Origin: Microcella frigidaquae
GTDB lineage: Bacteria > Actinomycetota > Actinomycetes > Actinomycetales > Microbacteriaceae
Direction of reading: 5' to 3'
DNA: 64,000 bases
Assembly: GCF_014200395.1 (NCBI RefSeq)
Contig: NZ_JACHBS010000001.1
Span: forward strand, 2,356,001 to 2,420,000
Shown here: positions 17,252 to 25,614 of the stretch, piece after piece
Layout of the letters: each line of letters opens with the position of its first letter
Numbering within the stretch: position 1 is the stretch's first letter
Position numbers and translations under genes: made by a program
The notes under the pieces: generated by a model
Told to the model about the DNA's origin: nothing
Databases searched by the model: none
The model's input: only the letters and a program-made list of their open reading frames with translations

Positions 17252-18061
17252 TCACTCGACGCGCAGCGGAAGCGCGGGGGAGACGAGCATCGTGGTCGGT
17301 CCGTCGCTCGTGCTCCGCAGCGACACCCTGAGCTGCACGGTGTAGTCGCCGGGCGGCAGCGGCGCCCCGTCGGTGCAGGCGACGGTGACGAGGCGCACCG
17401 GCAGCTCGAGCACCGCGCCCGGGTCGAGCGTCGTGCTCAGCCCGGCGTCGCCGACGATGCTGGCGGCACCGACCACGATGCCGTCGCGCAGCAGCACGGA
17501 GACCGCCTCGGGGCGGGTGAGCACAGCGCGCGGCTCGGCGCCGGTGTTGATGATGCGGACCGTGCCGCTCGGCCCGACGGCGGTCGCGTCGGATCCGAGC
17601 TGGGAACTCCCGGCAGGCGCGATCGCGGGCAGCAACGCTTCCAGTCGAAGCCCCTCGGAGGTCGAGACGGCCGCTGACGCCGGCTCGCCGCACGTCGGCT
17701 GCCCGTTCTCGGCAGCGGGTGCGCCGCCGGCCTGCCCGGTCGCGCCGCCGCCGTCCCGCTCACCCTCCTCGCCGCCGTGCTCTCCACCCAGCAGGTCGAC
17801 CGATTCCGGGGCGGGCGCATCCTCGGCGCCCGTGGTCGTCTCGCCCGCGGCGATCAGCACCGGAGGGGCGACGGCCGCGACGGCGATGCCGCCGAGTCCG
17901 AGCCCGCCGACGAGGGCGACCGCGCCGAGCCCGATCACGCGCGGGCGGCGCCGGGCGCGCGCGGCGCGGGCGACCGCCTCCACATCGATGACGGATGCGC
18001 GCGGCGCGTTCGCCGCCGCATCGTCGCGCAACGCGCGTCCGAGGTCATCCAAGCCGGACAT
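17252..18061 (-). CDS. Single-pass membrane protein, probable anti-sigma partner
   Basis: 269 residues. A short cytoplasmic N-terminus (DLGRALRDDAAANAPRASVIDV) and an Arg cluster precede one TM helix (about 42-66), then a Gly/Glu linker and an extracellular beta-rich domain with Cys in QPTCGEP and VTVACTDG. It overlaps the 3' end of the ECF sigma factor gene by 17 bp, the usual arrangement of a sigma factor with its membrane anti-sigma. No zinc-binding HxxxCxxC anti-sigma motif is present, so the role is inferred from context only. Confidence 0.7.
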   Translation of the reverse strand: MSGLDDLGRALRDDAAANAPRASVIDVEAVARAARARRRPRVIGLGAVALVGGLGLGGIAVAAVAPPVLIAAGETTTGAEDAPAPESVDLLGGEHGGEEGERDGGGATGQAGGAPAAENGQPTCGEPASAAVSTSEGLRLEALLPAIAPAGSSQLGSDATAVGPSGTVRIINTGAEPRAVLTRPEAVSVLLRDGIVVGAASIVGDAGLSTTLDPGAVLELPVRLVTVACTDGAPLPPGDYTVQLRVSLRSTSDGPTTMLVSPALPLRVE

Positions 18062-18572
18062 TGCGACCCCCTCCGGGCTCGGCGAGCGCGGTCGCGAGCT
18101 TCGCGAGCCCGTCGCTCAGGTACCGCTTGACCGCCCCGGCGCTGATGCCGAGGTCGGCGGCGATGTCGTCGACCTTGAGGTCGCCGTAGTACCGCAGCAC
18201 GACGCACGCCCGCTCGCGCGGGCTGAGCCCGTCGAGCTGGGCGCGCAGGTCGATGCGGGCATCCGTCGCCGTGTCGGCCGCGTCGGCGAGCTCGGGGCGT
18301 GCGAGCAGCGGCGCCGCGGCCCGCCAGCGCGCAGCACGGCGGCCGCGGTCGAGCCAGGCGCTCGCGATCGCCCGCCGCACGTAGGCCTCGGCGTGGTCGA
18401 TGGCGAACCCGTTGCGGAGGCGGCCGAAGGTGGCGACGAGTCCGGTCTGAACGAGGTCGGCCGCATCGTCGGCGTTGCCGCACAGCACGTAGGCGTAGCG
18501 GTTCAGCGCGTCGCCCCGCTCGGCGACGAGCGTCGCGAGGGTGCGCTCCCACTCGGCCTGCTGCGTCGCCAT
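18045..18572 (-). CDS. ECF RNA polymerase sigma factor (SigE-like family)
   Basis: 175 residues with sigma region 2 (NRYAYVLCGNADDAADLVQT, about 24-43) and region 4 (LSPRERACVVLRYYGDLKVDDIAADLGISAGAVKRYLSDG, about 118-157, a clear helix-turn-helix). No region 3 and no C-terminal extension. It directs RNA polymerase to a small regulon, possibly including its own operon. The ribosome binding site GGAGGA abuts a 9-bp GC hairpin upstream. The downstream overlapping gene is the likely anti-sigma. Confidence 0.9.
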   Translation of the reverse strand: MATQQAEWERTLATLVAERGDALNRYAYVLCGNADDAADLVQTGLVATFGRLRNGFAIDHAEAYVRRAIASAWLDRGRRAARWRAAAPLLARPELADAADTATDARIDLRAQLDGLSPRERACVVLRYYGDLKVDDIAADLGISAGAVKRYLSDGLAKLATALAEPGGGRNVRLG

Positions 18573-18585
18573 CGCCTTGCTCCTC

Positions 18586-18607
18586 CCGCCGCGCGGGTGC
18601 GCGGCGG
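18586..18607 (-). promoter_or_regulatory. 9-bp hairpin between pckG and the sigma factor gene
   Basis: Perfect arms CCGCCGCGC / GCGCGGCGG with a GGGT loop. On the minus strand it lies about 80 nt after the pckG stop and its second arm touches the Shine-Dalgarno of the sigma factor gene (revcomp of TCCTCC at 18581-18586). It could stop pckG transcription or mask the ribosome binding site; no T run follows. Confidence 0.4.
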
Positions 18608-18687
18608 ACTCAGACTCTCAGAATCGCGCGGCAGCGCAACCCTCACCCCCTCAGACGAGCGGGTGGGCGAGAACGTTGGGGCGGAGC

Positions 18688-20547
18688 TCAGGTGCGCGCG
18701 GCCTCGAGGCGCCCGCGCAGCAGGGTCAGCTGTCGCTGCAGCTCGGCCGGCAGGCGGTCACCGAAGCTCGCGAAGAAGCGCTCGGCGTCGTCGGCCTCGG
18801 CGAGGAAGGCCTCGGGGTCGACCCGGAAGAGCTCCTCGAGCGCGGCCTCGTCGACCTCGACACCCTCGACGTTCAGCCCGCCCGCGGTCGGCAGTGAGCC
18901 GATGGGCGAGTCGATCGCGCCGACCTGCCCGTCGATGCGCTTGACCATCCACTCGAGCACGCGGGCGTTGTCGCCGAAGCCCGGCCACAGGAAGGACCCG
19001 TCGGCTCCCTTGCGGAACCAGTTGACCTGGAACACGCGCGGCACCCGGGCCGACCGCCGCAGCCGGCGACCGAAGTCGAGCCAGTGCGCGAAGTAGTCGG
19101 CCATGTTGTAGCCGGCGAAGGGCAGCATCGCGAACGGGTCGCGGCGCAGCTCGCCGACGGTGCCTTCGGCGGCCGCCGTCTGCTCGGAAGCGATCGTGGC
19201 GCCCATGAAGACACCGTGATCCCAGTCGCGCGCCTCTACCACCAAGGGCACGTTGCTGGCTCGGCGGCCGCCGAAGATGATGGCGTCGATCACGACGCCC
19301 TCCGGGTCGTCCCAGTCCTCAGCGATCGAGGGGCATTGCCGGGCCGACACGGTGAATCGGGAGTTCGGGTGGGCGGCCGGACGGCCGCTGGCGGGGGTCC
19401 ACTCCTCGCCGCGCCAGTCCGTCAGGCGCGCGGGCTTCTCATCGGTGAGCCCCTCCCACCACACGTCGCCCTCAGGGGTCGTGGCGACGTTCGTGAAGAT
19501 CGTGTTGCCCCACAGCGCGCTGACGGCGGTGGGGTTGGTGCGCAGGCCCGTGCCGGGGGCGACCCCGAAGAATCCAGCCTCCGGGTTGATGGCGCGCAGG
19601 CGGCCGTCGGCGCCGATCCAGAGCCAGGCGATATCGTCGCCGATGGTCTCGACCGTCCAGCCGGGCAGGTTCGGGGTCATCATCGCCATGTTCGTCTTGC
19701 CGCAGGCGCTCGGGAAGGCGGCCGCGAAGTGGTAGCTGCGCCCCTCGGGCGAGGTCACCTTGATGAGCAGCATGTGCTCGGCGAGCCAGCCCTCCTCGCG
19801 CGCCATGACCGAGGCGATGCGCAGGGCGTAGGCCTTCTTCGCGAGGATCGCGTTGCCGCCGTAGGCGCTGCCGTACGACCAGATCTCGCGGGTCTCGGGG
19901 AAGTGCACGATGTACTTGGTGTCGTTGCAGGGCCAGGGCACGTCCTCCTGGCCCGGAGCGAGCGGAGCACCGACGCTGTGCACGGCGGGCACCCAGGATG
20001 CTCCGCGCGCGATCGCCTCGAGCGCAGCATCCCCCATGCGGGTCATGGTGCCGATGCTGACGACGACGTAGGGCGAGTCGGTGACCTGCACGCCGAAACG
20101 GGCCATGGGCGACCCGATGGGGCCCATGGCGAACGGCACGACGTACATCGTGCGGCCACGCATGGCCCCGCGGAAGACGCCGTCGAGCTCGGCCCGCATG
20201 GCGGCCGGCTCACGCCAGTTGTTGGTGGGCCCGGCGTCGGCCGGGTCGTCGGTGCAGATGAAGGTGCGGCTCTCGAGCCGGGCGACGTCGCTCTCGGCCG
20301 AGCGGGCGATGAACGAGTAGGGGCGCAGCTCGGGGTTGAGCTGCTCGATGGTGCCGTTGGCGACCAGGAGCTGCAGCAGCTCGTGGCGCTCGCTCGTCGA
20401 TCCGGTCACCCAGACGATGTCGGCGGGCTCAAGGAGGGCGGCCTGCTCGGTCACCCAGGCCTGCACCTCGGCGGGACGCACAGCGACGCGCTCGGGGGTC
20501 ACGACGGGCACGGGGCCGGTGGTGCGGGGGCGGTCGAGCAGAGTCAT
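18688..20547 (-). CDS. pckG: Phosphoenolpyruvate carboxykinase (GTP)
   Basis: 619 residues, the normal length for the GTP-dependent enzyme that interconverts oxaloacetate and PEP. The kinase-1 loop FPSACGKTN with its reactive Cys is at 278-286; the guanine-site FGGRRASNVPLV and metal-ligand FSEG-equivalent regions are present. The start at MTLLDRPRTT was chosen for GGGAGA 7 nt upstream rather than an ATG five codons earlier. It is divergent from a RamB-like regulator, and a 20-bp palindrome lies in the 112-nt gap, suggesting control by carbon source. Confidence 0.95.
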   Translation of the reverse strand: MTLLDRPRTTGPVPVVTPERVAVRPAEVQAWVTEQAALLEPADIVWVTGSTSERHELLQLLVANGTIEQLNPELRPYSFIARSAESDVARLESRTFICTDDPADAGPTNNWREPAAMRAELDGVFRGAMRGRTMYVVPFAMGPIGSPMARFGVQVTDSPYVVVSIGTMTRMGDAALEAIARGASWVPAVHSVGAPLAPGQEDVPWPCNDTKYIVHFPETREIWSYGSAYGGNAILAKKAYALRIASVMAREEGWLAEHMLLIKVTSPEGRSYHFAAAFPSACGKTNMAMMTPNLPGWTVETIGDDIAWLWIGADGRLRAINPEAGFFGVAPGTGLRTNPTAVSALWGNTIFTNVATTPEGDVWWEGLTDEKPARLTDWRGEEWTPASGRPAAHPNSRFTVSARQCPSIAEDWDDPEGVVIDAIIFGGRRASNVPLVVEARDWDHGVFMGATIASEQTAAAEGTVGELRRDPFAMLPFAGYNMADYFAHWLDFGRRLRRSARVPRVFQVNWFRKGADGSFLWPGFGDNARVLEWMVKRIDGQVGAIDSPIGSLPTAGGLNVEGVEVDEAALEELFRVDPEAFLAEADDAERFFASFGDRLPAELQRQLTLLRGRLEAART

Positions 20548-20625
20548 GGTGGTCTCCCTCACGAGATTTCCTGCGATATCCCCATGCTGTCCCCTCCCCG
20601 GCGGGGGTTCGGCACGAATCGAGGG

Positions 20626-20645
20626 GAAAGAATGCGCATTCTTTC
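20626..20645. promoter_or_regulatory. Perfect 20-bp palindrome, probable operator of the RamB-like regulator
   Basis: GAAAGAATGCGCATTCTTTC, identical on both strands. It lies between pckG and the regulator gene, 14 nt before the regulator ATG, and covers about -34 to -15 relative to the predicted leaderless start. A repressor bound here would block the regulator's own promoter and sits 79 nt from the pckG start codon. The TGC-GCA core recalls the TTTGCAAA type half-sites described for RamB/PrpR, but the full sequence differs. Confidence 0.7.
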
Positions 20646-20647
20646 GA

Positions 20648-20653
20648 TATGGT
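20648..20653 (+). promoter_or_regulatory. -10 box of a leaderless promoter (RamB-like regulator)
   Basis: TATGGT, then CAAGGC, then the ATG: a 6-nt gap that puts the start codon at +1. There is no properly spaced Shine-Dalgarno. Confidence 0.55.
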
Positions 20654-20659
20654 CAAGGC

Positions 20660-22099
20660 ATGAGCGACCTCGTGACCCTCGGGCAGCGCATCCGTCATTT
20701 CCGCACCGCGGCGGGCCTCACCCTCGACCAGCTCGGCGACCGGGTCGGCGTGGCGGGCAGCCAGCTCTCCCTCATGGAGAACGGACGGCGCGAGCCTCGC
20801 GTCACCCTGCTGACGAGCATCGCCACCGAGCTGGGCGTCACCCTCGCCGAGCTGCTCGACACCACGCCGCCCACGCCGCGGGCCGCGCTCGAGATCGAGC
20901 TGGAGCGCGCGCAGCGCAGCCCGCACTACACCGGGCTCGGCCTGCCCGTGGTGCGCGCGGGTCGGTCGATGCCGGATGACGTGCTCGAGTCGCTCGTGGG
21001 CCTGCATCGCGCCCTCCTCGAGCGCGAGCGCCAGGCCATCGCGACGCCCGAGGAGGCCCGCCGCGCGAACACCGCGCAGCGCCTGCATATGCGCACTCTC
21101 GACAACTACCTGCCCGACATCGAGGAGCTCGCGCAGCAGGTGGTGCGCGAGTCGGGGCACACCAGCGGCGCGCTGACCCACCGCGAGGTGGGCCTGATGG
21201 CGCAGAAGCTCGGCTTCGAGCTGGTCTACGTCAACGACCTGCCGCATTCGGCCCGGTCGGTCACCGATCTCGACAACGGCCGCATCTACCTGCCGCCGGC
21301 GTCGATCCCCGGCGGGCACGGTCTGCGCTCGATGGCGCTGCAGGCCATCGCCCACCGCCTGCTCGGGCACGAGGTGCCCACGAGCTACGCCGAGTTCCTG
21401 CGCCAGCGCCTCGAGATCAACTACTTCGCCGCCGCCTGCCTCATGCCGCGCGAGCAGTCGGTCGCCTTCCTCAGCCAGGCCAAGGCCGACCGCAACATCG
21501 CGGTCGAGGACTTCCGCGACGCGTTCGGCGTCACCCATGAGGCCGCCGCGCTGCGGTTCACGAACCTCGCCACCAGCCACCTCGACCTGACCGTGCACTT
21601 CCTCCGCGTCGGCAACGACGGGGCCGTCTACAAGGCCTACGAGAACGACGGGCTGCGGCTGCCGGTCGACGTGACCGGCTCCACCGAGGGGCAGCTGGTG
21701 TGCCGCAAGTGGAGCAGCCGGGCGGCTTTCGCGCGCACCAACCGCACGACCGAGTACTACCAGTACACCGACACCCCCGAGGGCACGTTCTGGGAGTCGA
21801 CGCAGATCGGCACGAGCGCGAGCGACGAGTTCTCTATCACCGTCGGGGTGCCGTTCGCCGACTCGAAGTGGTTCCGCGGCCGCGACACGGCGAACCGGCA
21901 CCGCTCGACCTGCCCCGACCCCTCGTGCTGCAAGCGGCCGGACGGCGACCTCGCCGGCCGCTGGAGGGGCAAGGTGTGGACGAGCGCGAAGCTCCACGCG
22001 CACATCCTGTCGCCGCTGCCGAGCGGCACCTTCCCGGGTGTCGACGACCTCGAGCTGTACCGCTTCCTCGAGACCCACGCGGCTGACACCGAGGGGTGA
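20660..22099 (+). CDS. RamB/PrpR-family transcriptional regulator (XRE HTH, degenerate ImmA/IrrE, DUF2083)
   Basis: 479 residues. XRE helix-turn-helix at about 7-62 (TLGQRIRHFRTAAGLTLDQL), a linker, an IrrE-like domain around 165-300 in which the zinc motif is degenerate (AHRLLGHE), and a C-terminal DUF2083/ScfR domain. Cys348 (LVCRKW) and Cys418/423/424 (CPDPSCC) match the positions where mycobacterial PrpR carries an Fe-S cluster. Known relatives sense acyl-CoA and control acetate or propionate metabolism and pckG-like genes. Its palindrome and divergent pckG fit that role. Confidence 0.9.
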   Translation: MSDLVTLGQRIRHFRTAAGLTLDQLGDRVGVAGSQLSLMENGRREPRVTLLTSIATELGVTLAELLDTTPPTPRAALEIELERAQRSPHYTGLGLPVVRAGRSMPDDVLESLVGLHRALLERERQAIATPEEARRANTAQRLHMRTLDNYLPDIEELAQQVVRESGHTSGALTHREVGLMAQKLGFELVYVNDLPHSARSVTDLDNGRIYLPPASIPGGHGLRSMALQAIAHRLLGHEVPTSYAEFLRQRLEINYFAAACLMPREQSVAFLSQAKADRNIAVEDFRDAFGVTHEAAALRFTNLATSHLDLTVHFLRVGNDGAVYKAYENDGLRLPVDVTGSTEGQLVCRKWSSRAAFARTNRTTEYYQYTDTPEGTFWESTQIGTSASDEFSITVGVPFADSKWFRGRDTANRHRSTCPDPSCCKRPDGDLAGRWRGKVWTSAKLHAHILSPLPSGTFPGVDDLELYRFLETHAADTEG

Positions 22100-22151
22100 C
22101 CGCGGCGTCGAGGGGTGACCGCGACCCGGAGGGCTCGGAGTCGCGACGGGC

Positions 22152-23342
22152 TCAGTCGCTGGGCGCCGCGTCCTTCGGCAGCTTGCGCACGGCGGCGCGG
22201 CGGCGGCGCCGACTCGGGGTCATCGACCGCATCTCCTCCATGCGGCCGAAGCACAGCAGACGGTCCTCCGCCTGCAGCACCTGCGAGCGGCGCGGGTTCG
22301 GAATCACGGTCGTGCCGCGATTGAGCGTCAGCACCGTGATGTCGCGGTCGAGGATGCCCGCCTCACCGAGCGGCTTGCCCACGATGTCGGCCCCCGCGTG
22401 CACGACGAGCTCGGCCACGCCGTAGCCCGTCGACACCGACAGCCGCTGGCGCACGTCGATGTCGGGGAAGGCCACCTCGTTGGAGATGTAGTCGATGATC
22501 GCGCCGGCCACGTCGAGCTTCGTCGCCCGTTCGATGCCCTCGAGGCCGGGGGAGGAGTTGACCTCCATGACGAGCGGCCCGTCGTTGCCCTCGAGCATGT
22601 CGACACCGGCGACCCGCAGGCCCATGATCTGCGCCGACCTCACCGCCGTGCGCTCGTACTCAGGGCTCAGCGAGACGGGCTCGACCGAGCCGCCGCGGTG
22701 CACGTTCGACCGGAACTCGTCGCCGTCCGCGGTGCGGCGCATCGCCGCGACGACGCGGTCGCCGACCACGAGGGCGCGGATGTCGCGACCGCGGCTCTCA
22801 GCGATGAACTGCTGGATCAGCACGTTCTGGTTCGTCGAGTGGAGCGTCTCGATGATCGCCTCGGCGACCTTGGCCTGCGGGGCGAGGATCACGCCGATGC
22901 CCTGGGTGCCCTCGAGCAGCTTGATCACCACCGGTGCGCCGCCGACGCGCTCGATGGCGGGGCGCACGTCGGCGCGGTTGCGCACGAAGGCGGTGGCGGG
23001 CATCCCGATGCCGTGGCGGCTCAGGATCTGCGTGGCCCGCAGTTTGTCGCGGGCGTTGCTGATGCCGTTCGCAGTATTGGGCGTGAAGACGTCCATCTGC
23101 TCGAACTGCCGCACCACGGCCGTGCCGAAGTAGGTGATGGAGTTGCCGATGCGCGGCAGGATCGCGTCGTAGGTCGACAGCGGCTTGCCGCGGTAGTTGA
23201 GGTCGGGCTCGGGCCCGGTCAGGTCGACGGCGAACCGGAGGGTGTTGAGCACCTTCACGCGGTGGCCACGCTGCTCGGCGGCGGATCGCAGGCGTCCGGT
23301 CGAGTACGAGTGCGGGGCACGCGAGAGAATGGCGAGTTTCAT
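22152..23342 (-). CDS. rimK: RimK-type ATP-grasp alpha-L-glutamate ligase fused to a TrkA_C domain
   Basis: 396 residues. The first 290 match RimK: MKLAILSRAPHSYSTGRL start, PRIGNSITYFGTAVVRQFE, the ATP-grasp GTQGIGVILA loop and the metal ligands in VMEVNSSPGLEGIE. RimK adds glutamate to ribosomal protein S6 in E. coli. Residues about 305-370 (VAELVVHAGADIVGKPLGEAGILDRDITVLTLNRG) form a TrkA_C/RCK_C ligand-binding domain absent from E. coli RimK (300 residues), followed by a basic tail. It is divergent, 25 nt apart, from a RimB-like protease gene, the usual functional partner. Confidence 0.9.
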   Translation of the reverse strand: MKLAILSRAPHSYSTGRLRSAAEQRGHRVKVLNTLRFAVDLTGPEPDLNYRGKPLSTYDAILPRIGNSITYFGTAVVRQFEQMDVFTPNTANGISNARDKLRATQILSRHGIGMPATAFVRNRADVRPAIERVGGAPVVIKLLEGTQGIGVILAPQAKVAEAIIETLHSTNQNVLIQQFIAESRGRDIRALVVGDRVVAAMRRTADGDEFRSNVHRGGSVEPVSLSPEYERTAVRSAQIMGLRVAGVDMLEGNDGPLVMEVNSSPGLEGIERATKLDVAGAIIDYISNEVAFPDIDVRQRLSVSTGYGVAELVVHAGADIVGKPLGEAGILDRDITVLTLNRGTTVIPNPRRSQVLQAEDRLLCFGRMEEMRSMTPSRRRRRAAVRKLPKDAAPSD

Positions 23343-23367
23343 GGAGCGCCCCTGACAAGATGAGGGT

Positions 23368-23859
23368 GTGACTGAGCCCGCCCATTCAACCACCATCGCG
23401 GGGTGGCGCGAATGGGTCGCGCTGCCCTCGGCGGGCGTGCCCTGGATCAAGGCGAAGCTCGACACCGGCGCGCGCTCGTCGAGCGTGCACGCCTTCGACA
23501 TCGAGCCGCTGCCGGCGGGCGCCGACGGGGTCGAGCGCGTGCGGTTCCGGCTGCACCCCTGGCAGAAGTCGGCGGCCGACATCGTGACCGTCGAGTGCCC
23601 GATTCACGACCGCCGCATGGTGCGCAGCTCGTCGGGTCACGCGGAGGAGCGCATCGTCGTGCTCATGGACATCACGCTCATCGGCCGCACGATCACCACC
23701 GAGATGACGCTGAGCAACCGCGACGCGATGGGCTTCCGGATGCTCATCGGCCGTCAAGCGCTGCGGCAGGGTTTCGTGGTCGACCCTCGGAGGTCGTTCC
23801 TTGGAGGCCGCGCGCCGAAGCCCGTGCGCCGCCAGAACCGCGGCGCCGAGCCCTCCTAG
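23368..23859 (+). CDS. RimB-like retropepsin-fold protease (ATP-dependent zinc protease family)
   Basis: 163 residues. The catalytic-type motif AKLDTGARSSSVHAF (Asp about 32) and the later MGFRMLIGRQAL segment are those of the RimK-associated aspartic-protease-like family (Pfam zinc protease, DUF785). In Pseudomonas RimB cleaves or regulates RimK products. A GTG start lies 6 nt after a CAAGAT box, so the message may be leaderless. The basic C-terminus (RAPKPVRRQNR) is typical. The substrate here is inferred from the divergent rimK gene. Confidence 0.85.
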   Translation: MTEPAHSTTIAGWREWVALPSAGVPWIKAKLDTGARSSSVHAFDIEPLPAGADGVERVRFRLHPWQKSAADIVTVECPIHDRRMVRSSSGHAEERIVVLMDITLIGRTITTEMTLSNRDAMGFRMLIGRQALRQGFVVDPRRSFLGGRAPKPVRRQNRGAEPS

Positions 23860-23895
23860 TCCGCGGCCCAGCGTCGACCTCTTCGCACGGAGTGC

Positions 23896-23938
23896 GGAAA
23901 GTGTCATGGGGGGCGGAACTTTCCACGCCCCACGACAC
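23896..23938. repeat. Overlapping inverted repeats downstream of the RimB-like gene
   Basis: Two mutually exclusive hairpins: GGAAAGT/ACTTTCC (23896-23902 and 23918-23924) and GTGTCATGGGG/CCCCACGACAC with one mismatch (23901-23911 and 23928-23938). No T run follows. Possibly a transcription stop or an extragenic palindromic element. The rest of 23860-23993 holds no ORF that I can support. Confidence 0.4.
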
Positions 23939-23993
23939 AAACCGCCCCATTGGTCGGGCCACAGCCGCAGGAGCGACCTGCGAGCTACGTGAG

Positions 23994-24211
23994 CCGAGAC
24001 CGTGCAGCGCGATGACCACGCTCATCGCGCGGAAGCGGACGCTGCGCCACAGAAGCGGCGGTCCGGGCGACGGGGGGCCGAGACCGCGCAGCGGCGCGAC
24101 CGCGCTCGTGCCGCGGAAGCGGACGCTGCGCCGCAGAAGCGGCGGTCCGGGCGACGGGGGGCCGAGACCGCGCAGCGGCGCGACCGCGCTCGTGCCGCGG
24201 AAGCGGACGCT
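23994..24211. repeat. 84-bp tandem repeat array, third copy interrupted by an IS
   Basis: Units begin at 23994, 24078 and 24162 with CCGAGACCG and are exactly 84 bp long. Copy 1 differs from copy 2 mainly in its first half; the second halves are almost identical. Each contains CGGACGCTGCGCCGC AGAA GCGGCGGTCCG, able to fold as a GC-rich hairpin. The third copy stops at 24211 and resumes after the insertion sequence at 25623. No protein-coding support. Confidence 0.85.
24204..24211. repeat. Left copy of the IS target-site duplication
   Basis: CGGACGCT, repeated at 25615-25622 immediately outside the right end of the IS. An 8-bp duplication is normal for IS256-family transposition. Confidence 0.85.
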
Positions 24212-25614
24212 GGTGGCGTCCCCTGGGTTGGTGTAGTTTCCCGGCTCGGGTGTCACGTCGTGGACGTGGTGAGCCATCGTGCGATGGTCAGTGAGAACTG
24301 TCTAGGAATCTCACGGAAGGACACAAACGCACGATGGCTCTTGACCAGTCTGCCCTCCTCGAGCTACTCGGGGAACTGAAACTCACCGATGTGAACGACC
24401 GGATCCGGGTCGCGACCGAGACGCTCTACCAGGAGCTGATCGACGCGGAAGCAGCTGCGTTCATCGGCGCTGCCCCGTTCGAACGCTCCCCGGACCGTAC
24501 GACGCAGCGCAACGGGACCCGGCTGCGGACCCTCACCACCACCGCGGGGGAGCTGGAGTTGCGGATCCCGAAGCTGCGGCAGGGATCGTTTTTCCCGTCG
24601 CTGCTGGAACGCCGCCGCCGGGTCGATCAGGCCCTGTTCGCGGTCGTGATGGAGGCGTACGTCCACGGCGTCTCCACCCGCAAGGTCGACGACCTGGTGA
24701 AGGCGCTCGGTGCCGACACCGGGATCAGCAAGTCGGAGGTGTCGCGGATCTGCAGCAACCTCGACGAGGACGTCGCGGCGTTCCGCGATCGGCCGCTCGC
24801 GGACAGCACGTACCCGTACGTGTTCCTCGACGCGACCTACTGCAAAGCCCGCGTCGGCCGGCGGGTCGTCTCCCAAGCCGTCGTCGTCGCGGTCGGTGTC
24901 GCCGCCGACGGGCGCAGGGAAGTCCTCGGCTTCGAGGTCGGGGACACCGAATCGCAACCGTTCTGGACCGCGTTCCTTCGCTCGCTGAAGGCCCGCGGGC
25001 TGGGCGGAGTGAAGCTGGTGATCTCCGACGCGCACACCGGGCTGATCGCGGCGATCGACACCGTCTTCCAAGGCTCGTCATGGCAGCGGTGTCGGGTCCA
25101 CTTCATGCGCAACGTGCTTGCCAACGTCCCCAAGACCGCTGGGCCGATGGTCGCGTCGATCATCCGCACGATCTTCGCCCAGCCAGACACCGAGCACGTG
25201 TTCACCCAATTCCACGAAGTCGTCCGCATGCTCTCGAGGTCGCACCCGAAGATCGCCGGCATGCTCGAGGACGCGCAGAACGACATCCTCGCGTTCTGTC
25301 AGTTTCCCGCCACACACTGGCGGCAGATCTGGTCCACGAACCCGCTCGAGCGGGTCAACAAGGAGATCAAACGCCGCACCGACGTCGTCGGCACATTCCC
25401 CAACCCCGCCGCGTTGCTGCGCCTGGCCGGACACGTCCTGATCGAGCAACACGACGAATGGGACGGCGCTGACCGCCGCTACTTCAGCGAGCACTCCATG
25501 AAGCTCCTGAACGTCACCGAAGAGGAGGTCGCGATCCCGGAACTCGCTGCGGCATAATCACAACAGCTGACCCGCACGGTGTTGAGAAACTCCACCACTC
25601 AGCGGGACGTCACC
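24212..25614 (+). mobile_element. Complete IS256-family insertion sequence, 1403 bp
   Basis: Bounded by imperfect terminal inverted repeats: left GGTGGCGTCCCCTGGGTTGG and right (minus strand) GGTGACGTCCCGCTGAGTGG, 22 of the first 29 positions identical, extending to a shared GTTTC. An 8-bp duplication, CGGACGCT, flanks it. It carries one intact transposase gene. Size, ends and duplication all fit IS256. It interrupts an 84-bp repeat beside tRNA-Arg. Confidence 0.92.
24334..25557 (+). CDS. IS256-family transposase (mutator type)
   Basis: 407 residues, full length. The DDE catalytic triad is present: Asp166 in YVFLDATYCKAR, Asp232 in LVISDAHTGL and Glu339 in WSTNPLERVNKEIKRRTDVVG, the last being the family hallmark. 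The N-terminal RTTQRNGTRLRTLTTTAGELEL region matches the DNA-binding part. GGAAGGAC lies about 11 nt before the ATG. No frameshift or stop interrupts it, so the element may be active. It catalyses copy-out transposition of the surrounding 1.4-kb element. Confidence 0.95.
   Translation: MALDQSALLELLGELKLTDVNDRIRVATETLYQELIDAEAAAFIGAAPFERSPDRTTQRNGTRLRTLTTTAGELELRIPKLRQGSFFPSLLERRRRVDQALFAVVMEAYVHGVSTRKVDDLVKALGADTGISKSEVSRICSNLDEDVAAFRDRPLADSTYPYVFLDATYCKARVGRRVVSQAVVVAVGVAADGRREVLGFEVGDTESQPFWTAFLRSLKARGLGGVKLVISDAHTGLIAAIDTVFQGSSWQRCRVHFMRNVLANVPKTAGPMVASIIRTIFAQPDTEHVFTQFHEVVRMLSRSHPKIAGMLEDAQNDILAFCQFPATHWRQIWSTNPLERVNKEIKRRTDVVGTFPNPAALLRLAGHVLIEQHDEWDGADRRYFSEHSMKLLNVTEEEVAIPELAAA

Noticed and set aside
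23744-24277. Minus-strand frame with a 28-residue repeat (SVRFRGTSAVAPLRGLG type)
   Set aside because: It is the translation of the 84-bp tandem repeat and runs into the coding region of the RimB-like gene and into the IS; period divisible by three keeps the frame open by chance.
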